64,000 bases of DNA, taken from Dasypus novemcinctus. Lineage: Eukaryota > Chordata > Mammalia > Cingulata > Dasypodidae. Within the stretch, counting starts at the first letter, position 1; each line of letters starts with the position of its first letter. Below, piece by piece: positions 24,231 to 36,640 of this stretch. The stretch covers positions 70,943,147-71,007,146 of the forward strand of contig NC_080694.1 in assembly GCF_030445035.2 (NCBI RefSeq). Direction: 5' to 3'. The notes under the pieces were generated by a model. The model searched no databases, was not told where the DNA came from, and was given only the letters and a program-made list of their open reading frames with translations. Position numbers and translations under genes: made by a program.

Positions 24231-26984
24231 CGTCTCAAAGGTAGAATTGTGTCTTGAAATCTCCAAATTCTTCATACTTGCTCTTTCATTTCCAGCTTGT
24301 GCTTTGTTGGTCTGTATTAATTTCTTTTCTTTTTTACTTTCCTGGAAACACTGACCCCAGCCACAATCCCTCTTCTCAGCTTCACGCTGAGTTTCACAAG
24401 GATCGGTTTGACCTGGAATCTTCGCTCTAAAGCACTGGTTCTGGCTGGCAGCTCTTTGAGTCAGAGTGCATGAGCTCAGAGAACAATTCTGTTAGGAACT
24501 GATGATTATGTAGGGCAACACTTATGTACTCGAGTGTGCTGTGTCAAGTCACAGTTTTCTCACCTGTACAAGAGTCATAACAGGAGTTCCTAATTAACCT
24601 GGCTGTTGTAAATTTTAAATTGGCTAATCCAGGTAGAGTTTAGTCTGAATCTTGTTATTTACAAATATCAACAACCCAATAATTGTTTTTCTTCTGCTTC
24701 ATTTAAATAGTTCCAAGCCTCACGATAGGTCAATATACCTTACCCGTATGATGATTCCCTTCTTATAGTTTCAATAATTTCCAAGTGTCTCCCAATAACC
24801 TTCATAAAACTCTTGATGTTTGTCCTTCAGATATTTATGTCCACCATACCTTTATATGAATATAAATGCCATATGTATAGTATCTCTCACCCATCTTTCC
24901 AGCTAAATCCTAGGTCACTGCTCTAGTTCAGATGCTCTATCTTAGTCCTAATATAATTTGCAAACTTGTGGCCCTCAGGTGTGAATGGGTTCATGGCACT
25001 CTTGTTTGCAAAGCTAAATTCAATTGAGTGGCCATGAAGAGCCTTCACCACTCTGTCCTGTGCTCTCTATTTACCACAGACCTTCACAGTGGCTTCAGGG
25101 TATCATGTGGTTTGCCTCTAATTTCCTGAGGTATTGGAGTGTTGTTACCTCTGGATTAATTTTTAAAGTTCCAAACTCTTCTCTTTATCTCTTGTTTTGC
25201 TTTCCACAATGATCGATTATTCCTCAAAAATTAGATTTCAAAAATGACTATGCAATCCTGATGTTAAGTGGCTCCCAAAACTCCCAGAAAACACTAAGCA
25301 TGGAATCCGAACTTCTCCATCAACATGAATTAATTGATCTTTCATCTTCCACAACATGCCCACATTCATTCTCTATTTAACTAATAAGCAGAAACCCAGA
25401 GATTTTTGACTTTTGTTCTTTTCTTACCCTTATGCACGTTACAACATATCTACATAAAATTCCTGCGTAAATGTCTACCTTCCACAATGTGTCCTGGTAA
25501 CTTAATTGTAACTCTTCCCTGCATTGCAAAGTCATTTTCCATGTGCTAATTAGCTAATGCGTGAGACAAAGGGATGCTGAAGAAAATCCAACTGCACTTT
25601 TATGGTAGGAGATAAAGGCCATAGTAAGGAATAGCAGCAGATAGCTTGAAAGAGTAAATGAAAATCTAGTTAGGAAGGTATTTTCACATTTTGCCCATGA
25701 GTTTGAAATGACCTCTGATGTCTGGGAGAGTCTCTTTTATTTTATAAGGCCTTGGACTCTACAGTAAGACAAACCTAGGTTCGAAATCCCAGGGCAAGCT
25801 ATTTAACTTATTAACGATGTTTCCAATCTTTAAGTGGAATATGAATACAATCTGCACAGGGTGTGGAGTGAGTGAAATGAGACAAGGCAAAGGACAGGCT
25901 TGGTAGAGAGAATGGCACTGGGCAGCTCAGGACACATTAATCTATCCACATGCTAACAAGGGGGCTACCCATGGGGTTTTCTTAAAATAAAGGAACAATA
26001 ACTTCATTCTTTTACCCATCCTGCCCGTACAACAGAGTGGCTCTTTTACCACATATGTTTCCTTGTCTTACGTCTTACCAATCTTATAATTTTTATGTTG
26101 TCATCATTTTCAAATGATAGAATAGCCCAGTTCTAGTAATAAAATCTTTTTATATCAGTAATGCAAATATTAATTCAAGGCAACACTTTATTTATACTTA
26201 AAGATTCTGTGCTCCCCCAATTTGAGCCCTTCTAGTCTGAGACTCAGCAGTGGTGAAATGATAAAAGTCTCCATTTCTTTACTTTGTGCCTATTCCTCTA
26301 TGTGTGTAGCTTGATAAATGCAATTCGGAAACTGTCAGTGTAAAACTCTGCAGAGGGAGAAGGGAGAAGTTCAAAAGCAAGTCTTACTGTGCTCTACAGC
26401 TAACAGCTTCAGTCAGCTCTCACATTCTTATAATTTTAGGCAGATTTTATGAGATAAGTCCAGTATGCCTCCCACAGCCCAAGTCACACCTTCCAAGTTC
26501 TCTAAGTTTTCCCAACTCCCTTTTACTTGACTTGAAATGAGGAGAAAAACCCACAAAATCCGCAGAAAGAAATCCTCTCTTCATTGCAAATCTGATCTCT
26601 TTTTTTTTCAATCTGAATATGGACAACCAGCTAAGGGCTCTTACAGTAAGTATTCATTATGTGCTTCACAGAGCACAGTGCTCCATGGAGCTTGTCACCA
26701 TGTCTCATTTTCCCCTACACCCTTTATAGATGGGTGGAAATTATAACAAGTTTTGGCCATTTAGGTGAAAGCAGAGGTGAGCTGTGCCAATTCCAAGCCT
26801 AATATTCAACTGCTGGTAAAAAATCTCCAAAGCTCTCGCTGTCCCTCTGCTACAACTGCTAGCAACATTAGGGTTCATGGCAACTCTGTCACGAAGTGAG
26901 CCTGGGAGAAGAGACGTGGCTAATCTTGCACAATTATTTTTTTTTATTAAGTAGTTTGTTTTGAGACACAACAACATACCATAT

Positions 26985-27215
26985 GATCTATCAAAAGTGT
27001 ATAATCAGTGACTTTAGTATAATCATAATGTTGTGCATTCATCACCACAAAAACTTTTGTTTACTGTTTGTCTGTTTTTTGCTTATTATTATTATTGAAA
27101 TAATGCAAAAACTCTAATAGTGATTAAAGTGATGAATGCACAACTATGTGATTATACCTAATAACATGGAGTTTACACTGTGGATGAATTGTATGCTTGA
27201 CCAATACGTACCAAC
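26985..27215. repeat. inverted repeat of an L1-type 3' end
   Basis: The left arm (about 26990-27055) contains 'tgttgtgcattcatcacc'; the right arm (about 27128-27215) contains 'gtgatgaatgcacaacta', its near reverse complement. The arms are separated by about 75 bp that includes an ATT-rich run. Each arm resembles the terminal segment of an old mammalian L1 or similar repeat. It begins just past the right edge of duplication copy 1. Confidence 0.7.
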
Positions 27216-27239
27216 AAAACTGATTTGTTTAAAAAAAAA

Positions 27240-27470
27240 AAAACAATAGACACTGAAATCAATGAAATAAAAAATAGAGGAAAAACAGAGAATATTAATG
27301 GAACCAAACACTGCTTTTCTTTCACAAAGATCAGTAACATCGAAGGCCTCTATCTGTACTTATCAAGAAAAAGAAAGAAGCAAACTAAATTATAAATATA
27401 TCAGTATTGAAAAAGGGGACATCACTGCAGTGTCCTACAAATATTTAAAGTTTAACAAATTGACAATCGT
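27240..27470 (+). pseudogene. L1 ORF2 fragment
   Basis: After an A-run (27230-27243), plus-strand sequence resembles the segment between endonuclease and RT of L1 ORF2: 'gaaatcaatgaaataaaaaa', 'cacaaagatcagtaacat' and 'gaaaaaggggacatcactg'. Equivalent sequence in L1 copy 3 lies around 43920-44090. No open frame of note. Confidence 0.55.
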
Positions 27471-27689
27471 GACTAATTTTATACCCATGGTGATTTGCTC
27501 TAGTTCATTAGGAGAATGAGCTTGGCTACAGTCCTCTGAAGTATGGTCTGTTTTAATTCCACCCTTATTCATAGAGTGAAACTTTCTGGATCCAAAGGAG
27601 AAAGATGAGATGGTTCCAGTAGCCCCACCCTTGGTGGGTGCTGTACGCAAATGTTGGATCCCTCATAAGTGCAGTCAACTAGGACTAAA

Positions 27690-28920
27690 GCTGCAGGGTG
27701 CTTAAGTGTTAACTCCTTAGGGCCTCCATGTTGCTCAAATGTGGCCACTTCCTAAGCCAAACTCAGCATGTAAACACATTACCTTCCCCCTAGGGTGGAA
27801 CATGACTCCCAGAGATGAGCCTCCCTGGCACCGAGGGATTACTACCAATCACTACCCACTGATTCAATTGAAAAAGACCTTGAATAAATGGGGGAAATGG
27901 TAAAGACAAATGAGTTTATATGGCTAAAAGTCTTCAAAAAGTGTTGGGAGTTCATCAGAAGGGTCATTTTATGCAAGCCTGAGTTGGATCCCAGAGACAG
28001 CCAAAGTATATGCAACCCCAGGTACTGGTTCTCCTGAGGGATACAGAGACACACAGGTTCTAAGGTCATAGCAAATGGCTCTGAGTTCAGTACCTTGCCA
28101 GTGGGCCCTACTTTGGGATTTGTGTTGGACTCAGATGTGAACTTTCTACACATGCCTCTTCTTTCACTTTTACTGAATCTGTGGTTGGTAGTGGGGTTGG
28201 TGTATACTCAGGAGACTTGAAACTCTGGACTGTCATTGTACCAGCTGGACCCTGAGCCTCAGAAGAGTTGCAACTCCTACTCACCAGTTCATTGGACTTA
28301 CCCAGGTCTGCTAACAGGGAGGTGAAGATGGTTAACTACCCTACCAGGGAACCGAGAGTGTCAACTACTCCAAGCAGGAAAATCACATCCATCGACCATG
28401 TGGGATCTAAATCTCCTCTCAATATAGAGGTCAAATGGACACCACCATCCCAGAGTATGCAGGAAGGAGGAATAAAATATGGATTAGAGTGGACTTACTG
28501 GTATTCTACTAAAAACCATTGTGACTAAAAATGGAAGAACTTGTGGTATTTTTGTGGAGAAAGTGGCCATGGTAGTTGCCGAGAGCTGGGAGAGGGAAGA
28601 AGTGATTTGATGTGGGGGCATCTTCAGGACTTGGAGTTGTCATAAATGACATTGAGGGGACAGAGGCTGGACATTATATTTCCTGACATCACCCAATGAA
28701 TGGTGTGGAAGAGAGTGTAAATTACAAGGTAAACTATATTCCATGCTGTGTAGCAGTGCTCCAAAATGTATTCATCAATTGCGATGAATGTATCACAGTA
28801 CCAAAAGAAGATGTTGATGTCGTAAAAGTGAGGGGTGTGGGGATTGGGGCATATGGGGACCTCTTGTATTTTTTAATGTAACATTGGGTGTGATCTATGT
28901 ATCTTTTAAAAAAAGAAAAA
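27690..28920 (+). mobile_element. L1 3' UTR terminal module, plus strand
   Basis: Landmarks shared with 48240-49435: 'aagccaaactcagcatgtaa', 'catgactcccagagatgag', 'gacaaatgagtttatatgg', 'aattgtaa'-type segments, and the end 'atttttttaatgtaacat' equivalent with 'gtgatctatgtatctttt' followed by A-rich sequence. It ends near 28915. The boundary on the left is uncertain (27480-27690). Confidence 0.8.
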
Positions 28921-30185
28921 TATATGTATAAAATTTAAAATAGGATTAAAGTGATAAAAACAGGTAAATTCTTTAGATTAATATGTGAAAATGTCTCAAA
29001 AATAAATACAATTATATGGTGATACTATGCCAATAAAAAAAAAAGAAAAAATATGCTAAGAAAAAAACCCCTTCACTGGAAATTTTTCATTTACCCTCAA
29101 ATACTACTTAGAAATCAAAACCAAAAAATGTTCATGTATGAATCTAATGACTTAGGCAATTTTTAGAGTACAGTTTAAAGTGAATACAGAGTTTATTTTC
29201 TTCCACATTGGTGGTAATAATCAAATTCACTCTAAATTTCACAAAGATGGCACTATCATGTGCTCTGAGTGGAGGGTGAATTATAACTCCTCTTCTGAAG
29301 CTATAATAACAAAAGGAAATTTAAAAAATTACCTTTTATCTAAGAAATTTGGTTGGAAAATAAATTACCTGGGTGCTGGGATACACCAGAATCAATATAA
29401 ACTTTAGCAGCCATGATTTCCTCTACTGTATAGAGAAGGGCAAAAAAAAAAAAAACCCAAACCCTGTGCTGTTGAAGAATTGAGTGTCCAATGAAGAAAG
29501 AACAGGGGTGCATGGATTTTCTGGTGTAACTTTACATGGTACAGTTGTTTGTCACAATGATTTCTTTGGCTGTAAAATAACCAATATTTTCCAAGAGGAC
29601 CCCATACTAAAATTCCTCTCTCTCCTTGCACTACTTTCTTAACCAAAATGAGAATAAGGGTGTTTAAATCTGCAATAATTAGAAAGTATCAATTTCTCAT
29701 GACTGAATAAAGTGCAATGTTGGGTTACATAGAAAAACTGCTCTGTACGCTGCATAAAGGAAGGAGCCTGGATTTTCTTAACATTTAAAATAAAATGTCC
29801 CGTACTTTTTCCTTCTCATATGTAATAAAGAAAATCCTACCTACCTTTAAGAATGACAATTGGCTGCAGAAGATCCAGGTAGCTTTGGTATAAAGTTCAA
29901 TTACACCCACACTTTGAAGACAGTCCGTGGAAGACCCATGTGTGGGTTCCCTGTTAACTCAAACTCTCTCCTACAATCTCGTGGCTCAATCTAGCTTCAG
30001 AGGGATGGTGCTAATCTTGTTTATTAAGCACATGTCTCTGGAGCTCTCGTTCCTAAGCAACTTCTCATTGCCATATTGGAAAGGGACACGACACTGGTCT
30101 CTGGAGAGAGAAGAACCACAGAGGCTTGTGCTTCCATTTCCACAGGAATGCAGTCAATTGCAGACTCCTTTGTGAACATGGACAA
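28921..30185. other. no gene recognised
   Basis: Contains A-rich tracts near 29033-29060 and 29440-29455. Short open frames (for example 29180-29407 plus, 29404-29646 minus) have no recognisable motifs. Nothing supports a gene here. Confidence 0.4.
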
Positions 30186-30199
30186 GCAAGCATGTGACA

Positions 30200-30600
30200 T
30201 TTTTTTTTAATTTCTCTCCCCTCCCCCCCTCCCACTTGTCTGTTCTCTGTGTCTATTTGTTGTGTCTTGTTTCTTTTTCCGCTTCTGTTGTTGTCAGCGG
30301 CGCGGGAACCTGTGTCTCTTTTTGTTGCATCATCCTGCTGTGTCAGCTCTCCTTGTGGGCAGCGCCATTCTTGGGCAGGCTGCACTTTCTTTTGTGCTGG
30401 GTGGCTCTCCTTATGGGGTGCACTCCTTGTGTGTAGGGCTCCCATATGTGGGGGACACCCCTGCATGGCAGGGCACTCCTTGCACACATCAGCACAGTGC
30501 ATGGTCCAGCTCCACATGGGTCAGGGAGGCCCGGGTTTTGAACCGTGAACCTCCCATGTGGTAGACGGATGCCCTAACCACTGGGCCAAGTCTGCTTCCC
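30200..30600 (-). mobile_element. DAS SINE, full-length type
   Basis: Antisense copy: T-rich tail, 'ctgttctctgtgtctatttg', 'tggctctccttatggggtg', 'gggcactccttgcaca', then the tRNA-like head ending 'gggccaagtctgcttccc'. A diverged flanking repeat 'gcatgtgaca' / 'acatatgaca' (30190-30199 and 30601-30610) may be its TSD. Long open frames on both strands here are chance frames of the SINE. Confidence 0.9.
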
Positions 30601-30754
30601 ACATATGACACCTGCTGAAAGTCATCCATAACAGAAGGGCATCTGAAATTCCAGGCCGTGAGAATGTCCTTCAGTTCTACTCATAGTGAACTTTGCAAAC
30701 TTACCTATGTCATGCTATTAAAACTACCAATACGTTGAATGTGTTTATTCATTT

Positions 30755-32400
30755 TTAGAAATAATATGTATATATAAGGGGGATCCAATATGCCCATCTC
30801 CTGACCCTTCACACATTCCCCCACATTAACAACATCCTTCATTGTGGGGTGTATTTGTCATAATGGATGCAAACATTTTGGAGAATTGCCACTAAGCATG
30901 GATCATAGTTTGCACTATCTCCCACACATTTTTGTAAGTTATAAAATATATTTAATGGCCTTTATCTGTCATTGCAATGCCATTCAAGATAATTCCTAAA
31001 TCCTGAAAATGTTCCCATATTACACGTTTTTCCTTCTCCCTCCCCTAAGAAACTCCAGTTGCCACTGCCTTCACATTGATGATAAAAGTTCTTCCATTTC
31101 TAGAATCACAATAATTCTATAGTAGAATTCCAGTAAGTCTACTCTAGTCCATCATTCATTTCCTAATTCTGTGGATTCTGGGATGGTGATGCCCACTCCA
31201 CCCCTAGTTGAGAGGGGACTGAGATCCCATGGGGCAGATGGATGGGACTAAATTTCTTGCAGTTGCATACCCTCTCTGTTCCTTGAGATGGTTGTTGTCC
31301 ATCAAGTCCTTGATAGTTTTCCTGGCTAAGTTCATTGTACTGGAAAGCAGATGTGGCAACAATTTTGAGACTCAGGGCCCAACTGGCATATGGACAGCCA
31401 ATAATTTAAGTATCTTGGATATACACTTATGAACTCTATTATTAATTATAGGTTCAAATAGAAGGACAGAAGATTCATGTGTAGGGAAATCACAACTGAA
31501 TCCAATTCTGTTATACCAGGGAGCATAAATTCCAAAGTAGGGCCCATAGGCATGAGACTAAACTCCTGAGCTGTCTGCCCTGCCTATAGAATCCTGTTAT
31601 CTCCAGATTCCTAAGGAGCCCCACTGTTGAGGTAATATTTACTTTGGCATTCAATGAATTCCTGCAAAGACGTGCAAAACTGTAACCTCTGAAATGACCT
31701 CCTGACTCACTTTGAAGTCTCAGCCATATAACCTCATTTGTCTTTACTGTGTCCCACTTTTGTTCAACATCTTTGTCCACTTGCATCAGTGCTTCGTTAG
31801 AACTCCTCAGTGCCAGGGAGGCTCATCCCCAGGAGTCATATTCCACACTTGGGGGAAGGTAATGCAAATATATGCTGAATTTACTTAGAAAAACACCACA
31901 TTTGAGCAACAAGGAGGCTATCAGAAAGTAACTATTAGGTACCCTATAATACTAGGCTAAGTTTCAATTTCACAAGTAAAGGTACATAAGTACAGCCATC
32001 ACTATCAAGGGCCAATCGATGATCCATTCTCCTCCACTAGTTACTGCCCCTGTTCTCAGAGGATCCTTGCTGTCCCATTAGAGAATGTGACAGAGGTCAT
32101 TCAATAAATGAATTCCCATATAATGATGGGAATTCAATATATTTTTGGATGTTGGGTAATCTCCAACCTCTGTGCCAAAGCCCCATGAACCTTTAACAGA
32201 GTCATATGCCTATAGGTGTGTCCCATATGATCCTTCTTCCATGCATCCCCCATCTCTGACACCCCACACAAATAATCCTGCCCTGCAGCAGTTGTAACCC
32301 TTCTGTGATGCAAAACTTCTTCAAAAATGAAGTCAACAAAATAACCAAGCACAAATAATAAGGAAATGAAATAATGTCAGTTTATAAATAACAAATAAAT
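30755..32400 (-). mobile_element. L1 copy 2, 3' UTR terminal module
   Basis: About 1.65 kb of terminal module. Aligned by eye to 47790-49435 in reverse orientation over its whole length; for example 'ctgccctgcagcagttgtaa' (32279) corresponds to 'acaactgcggcagggttgg' (47880). No coding capacity. Confidence 0.8.
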
Positions 32401-32539
32401 ATGAAAAATTTTAAAAATTTTGAAATAATAAAAAAATTAAACAAAATTTTGACATTATGTCTTTCATCACTGTAAGATTTGTTGTCCTTTATGTACAGAC
32501 ACGTTTTCTTCCACTTAGTCCCCCAGTGTCTAATTTTTT

Positions 32540-33290
32540 CATTTTGTTTTCAAAGAAGCTTTAGGTTACAAAAAGTCACATAGAGAATATAGGTGAATCC
32601 ATATATCCATCTTCCTTCCCTTTCTCCATTTTCCCTTATAACGTTTTACATGTGGATGGCATATTTGCTAAAATTCATGAACAAATATTGAAACATTGCT
32701 ACTAATCGTGGTCAATGATTTACTCTATGGTTTTCATTTTGGACAATACACTTACATAAATTTTTGATGAAATTTAACATGGTCTGTATCCATAATTGCA
32801 AGATGATGTAGAACAATTCCAGTGTCCCTAAATCATCCATGTTTCATCTATTCTATTCCTCCCACCCTACTCAGGAACCATGGTAACCACCAAGCTTAAC
32901 TCATTGAAGGGCAAGATTCTTAGTTACTTGCAACAACATTGAGGGCTTGACCTACTGGCCTGTCCTCCCCTATTAGGAACATCCTATGCTCCATAGAAGC
33001 CTGCCCCAAGTCCATCCTGTCTCATATGCCCCCACATCCAACACCCTAAACCATTAACCGTCCTTGTCATATTTGCCAAAGGAACATTCTCAACATTGAA
33101 ATCTCAACCATGCATCCACAAATCCCATAGTTCACCTGATCTCTTCCCCAACCCTTCTCCCAGTTCCATGGACCATCTAACCCACAGCCCCCACTCTACC
33201 ACCATTACAGACCAGAACCACCCAACCCAATAGCATCACCACACCACTGTGATTCCCATATAATTCCTTACTACACTCTCCCTCCTTATC
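32540..33290 (-). mobile_element. L1 copy 2, 3' UTR inner module
   Basis: It begins (3' side) with 'aaagaagctttaggttaca', an L1-3'-end-like terminus, and runs up to the ORF2 C-terminus. It corresponds to 46660-47640 of L1 copy 3. The AT-rich junction to the terminal module is 32400-32540. Confidence 0.75.
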
Positions 33291-33299
33291 ATAGATTTT

Positions 33300-34755
33300 G
33301 CCTAGAAGGGCATTGATTCACAAACTTCATCTCCATTTTTGTCTCCAGTGAGCCTATCTTCCAGTCACTAGCTCTGTGAATTTGCTTAATTTGTTTAATT
33401 AATACCGGTGTGGTCATGTAATATTTATCCTTCAGTGCCTGGCTTGCTTCAATCAACATAAGGTCTTCAATATTCATCCATGTTATCCCTTGTGTTAATA
33501 CTGTATTCCTTCTTACAGTTAGTAATATTCCCTTGTATGTATATACCAGTGTTTGCTCTTCCATTCATGTTGATGGACATTTGATTTCTTTGCAGCTTTT
33601 GACAATAGTGAATAATGTCACTATGAACATTGGTATGCATATATCTGTTTATGTCCCTGTTTTCAATTATTCTGGGTATATACGCAGTAGTGGGATTGCT
33701 TTATCATATGGCACTGCTATAGTTAGCTTCCTGAGAAACTGCCATACTCTCTTCCACAAATGATTCACTATTCTGCATTCCCACCAGCAGTGGATAGGGG
33801 TTCCCATTCCTCTACATCCTCTCCAACACTTTTAGTCCTCTGTTTTTTTAATAGCTGCAAGTCTAATTGGTGTAAGATGATGTCTCATTATAGTTTTGAT
33901 TTGCATTTCCCCAATAGCTACTGATGTTGAACAGCTTTTCATGTGCTTTTTAGCCATTTGTATTTCTTCCATGGAGAAGTGTCTATTCAAACCACATACC
34001 TATCTTTTAAATGTGTAGTTTGTTGCTTTATTGTTGAGGTGTAAGATTTCTTTATATATGCAAATATTTTCTCCCATCGATTAGGCTACATTTTCACTTT
34101 CTTGACAAACTCCTATGATGTGCAAAAAATGTATTTTGAGGATGTCCAATTTACTTATTTTTTCTGACATTTCTCTTGCATTGAGTGTAAAATTCATAAA
34201 ACCATTACTTAAAACAAGACCCTGTAGATGCTTACAAACATTATCTTCCAAGATAATTACAGAATTAGCCCTTCTAATTAGATCTTTGAACCATCTTGAG
34301 TTAACTTTTGTATAAAGTGTGAGATGATGTTCCTCTCTCAGTATTTTGGATGTGATTTTTTCCAATGTGTGCTTCTTGTATTTTGAGGCACTCTGGTTAG
34401 GTGCATACATGTTTATGATTGTTCTTTCTTCCTGAAAGATTACCTTTTTTACAATATATAGTGTCTTTTTTTTGGTCTCATATAAAACTTTTGCATTTAA
34501 AGTCAATTTTTTTCTGACATTAATATAGCTACATGGGTTCTTTTTCGATTATTGATTGCATGTAAAATTGTTTTCCAAACATTCACATGCAGCTTCCTTT
34601 CACCACTGGGATTAAGGTAGGTTTCTTGTTGACAGCATATAGATAGGTTATGTTCCCTTATCCATTCTGCCAATCTGTGTCTCATGACAGGAGAGTTTAA
34701 TCTGTTAACATTCCATAATGTTAATGTCAAGGACTTAGTTACATTAGACATATTT
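33300..34755 (-). pseudogene. L1 ORF2 remnant with reverse transcriptase deleted
   Basis: The N-terminal endonuclease part is open at 34503-34751 (TLWNVNRLNSPVMRHRLAEW, CCQQETYL). A frameshift leads into the frame 34081-34506, which has the endonuclease segment TIINMYAPNQSASKYKK. About five residues later it jumps to HHLTLYTKVNSRWFKDL, a segment that lies after the RT in intact ORF2. Some 600 or more codons, including the whole RT, are missing, and the join keeps the frame. The C-terminal part continues to about 33300 with KDKYYMTTPVLI. Non-functional. Confidence 0.8.
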
Positions 34756-34949
34756 TCTTTAGGATTATGTATGCCATGTGCTGTTTTATTTCTCTTTTTA
34801 AAAATTTTTTCTTACTCTCTTCTCCAACTTTCTCTCTCCTGTTTCTATCTTTCAACCTGCAGAATTCCCTTTAGTATTTCTTGGAGGGCAGCTTTCTTAT
34901 TGAAGAAACTCTCTTAATTTCTGTTTTATCTTCTGTGGATATTCTGAAC

Positions 34950-35700
34950 TTTTCCTCATTTGTGAGTGTTAGCTTTGATGAACTGCCTACTTGCCTTCCT
35001 AATTTCAGATGAGAAATCAGCTCTTAATCTTATTGAACTTCACTTGTATGTGATGGATCTCTTTTCCCTTGTAGATTTTAGGATTCTTTGTTTTGAACAT
35101 TGGAAAATTTGACAAGTTTGTGTCTAGGAGTAGGCCTCTTAGGTAATACTGTTTGAGGTGAACTGCACTTTCTGGACATGTATGTCCGTGTCCCACAATA
35201 GAGTTGGAGAATTTTCAGCCATTATTTCCTTTAACACTCCTGTAACACTCTTTCTGTCAGTTTTCCCTTCTCTTCCCCATCTGGGATGACTATAATTCAT
35301 ATGTTTGTACATTTCATGTCTTTATTCAAGTCCCTAAGTCCATGGTGGAATGTTTCTGTCTCTATCTGTTCTACTACCTGTCTGATTTTAGCTGCAATGT
35401 CTTCCACATCACTGATTCTTTCCACTGCCTGTTCATATCTGCTATTATGTTTTTGCAGTTGTTCTTGATTTCTTGCCATGTGCCATTCATCACCATTAAA
35501 TCTGTCATCTTTTAATACATGTTTATTCAGTATGTTCTCCTAGTGTTTTCTTAATATCCTTAATCTCTTCCTTCACTTCATTGAGTTGATTCATGGTGTT
35601 TGTTTGTTCATCTTTGATTAGTTTTTCCATGTTCTGCATTTGCTCCTCTTTTTTTAGTTTGTTCATTAGACTTTGCCTTTTTTCCAGTTTTTTTTAATCA
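34950..35700 (-). pseudogene. L1 ORF1 remnant
   Basis: The 60-codon minus frame 35297-35479 (MARNQEQLQKHNSRYEQAVE, then RISDVEDIAAKIRQVVEQ) resembles the coiled-coil to RRM part of ORF1. Flanking sequence on both sides continues the similarity with stops. It lies between the ORF2 remnant and the 5' UTR, as expected. Confidence 0.7.
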
Positions 35701-35869
35701 TTTTTTGGTTGGTGACTTAGACATCTGTTTATATTGGTGGGTTTATTCAGTTGGTTAGCTTCTCTTTCTGTTATAGTGATTTATTTTATTTTTGTATGTA
35801 TGGTAAGGTTTCCCTTGGACACTTTGTTGCTTTTATTATATTTCCTTGCTGTTGTCTATGATCCCTTGA

Positions 35870-36350
35870 AAAAAAAAATTTAGAACCAGAGGAAAGGAAA
35901 GAGATAAGAAAAAAAAAAGAAAACAACAGTTATAATAATTATAAAAGGTAGAAGAGGGGCCATACTAGACCAAGAAAATAAATAATTAACATTAGTAAGA
36001 AGAACAGAGGAATAAGAATAACAAAGGGGAATAGAAAGAATTATATGAGAAACAAAGTAGAGAAAAATGTATAGAATGAATTAAAAGGCCAATATGATGA
36101 AATGAAAAGAAAACTGAAAAATAAAACAGTGAAAAAGAGATAAGCAAAAACCAGAAAAACTGAAGACCAAATACAAAGAGGCAGAAGGAAAGAACAACAA
36201 CAGATAACAAAAGATAGAAAAATGAAGGGGATAAAAGAAATGGCATATGTAGAAAAATCTATTAAAAAAAGAAAAGAAAGAAAGGGGAAATGCAATAAAG
36301 AAGAAAGAAGACAGCAGCAACTAATAAAAATTGGAGGGGAAAAAACAAGG
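35870..36350 (-). promoter_or_regulatory. polypyrimidine leader upstream of L1 ORF1
   Basis: The plus strand is almost only purines (runs such as 'aaaagaaaagaaagaaagg'), so the L1 RNA strand is polypyrimidine for about 480 bp. L1 copy 3 has the same feature in the same place (40560-41070). Open frames of up to 84 codons made of Phe, Ser and Leu are a by-product. Function unknown; it could affect structure or promoter activity. Confidence 0.7.
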
Positions 36351-36544
36351 AAAAATATTATTCCCTATTTGGCCCAGAAGGAGCCTCTCAGGGTCCTGCT
36401 TTCATTAGTCAATCACCTTGCAGCCTGCCTTTTATGGGTGATGAATTGTGCTTTCATGAGTAAAAGAAGGAAAAAAAGGAACCTTTGTTAAAAAAATAAG
36501 AAATCCAAGAAAATCTAATACAAAAAGAATGTGGATATGTTCCC

Positions 36545-36640
36545 TATCCTAAGGTATCAGCTGGATACCTGATACTCTTACCAGGGACCTTGTATATGCA
36601 AGGTGAGAATTCCTCCACTGAGCTAAACTGATTCCTTAGG
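36545..36640 (-). mobile_element. tRNA-derived SINE fragment in L1 5' UTR
   Basis: The minus strand reads 'gaatcagtttagctcagtgg', then 'aattctcacc' and 'aaggtccctgg', a tRNA-like head with box A and a weak box B. It sits inside the 5' UTR of L1 copy 2. Similar heads are seen at 11531-11599. Whether it is an insertion or part of the L1 could not be decided. Confidence 0.55.

Larger units (their letters stand above)
18670..26925 (+). repeat. segmental duplication, copy 1
   Basis: About 8.3 kb that recurs in direct orientation at 49440-57770. Co-linear anchors: 'ctgaactggaatgggt' (18683 vs 49450), the OR pseudogene (21839 vs 52591), a MIR (24010 vs 54130), 'tctccaaagctctcgc' (26825 vs 57667). 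The offset stays close to 30.8 kb. Identity by eye is roughly 85-90 percent. Differences include an L1 at 21875-22090 and a DAS SINE at 23129-23505, present only here. Confidence 0.93.

Noticed and set aside
30065-30564. 150-codon minus and 80-100-codon plus open frames
   Set aside because: All lie over a DAS SINE (30200-30600) on either strand; no protein family resemblance.
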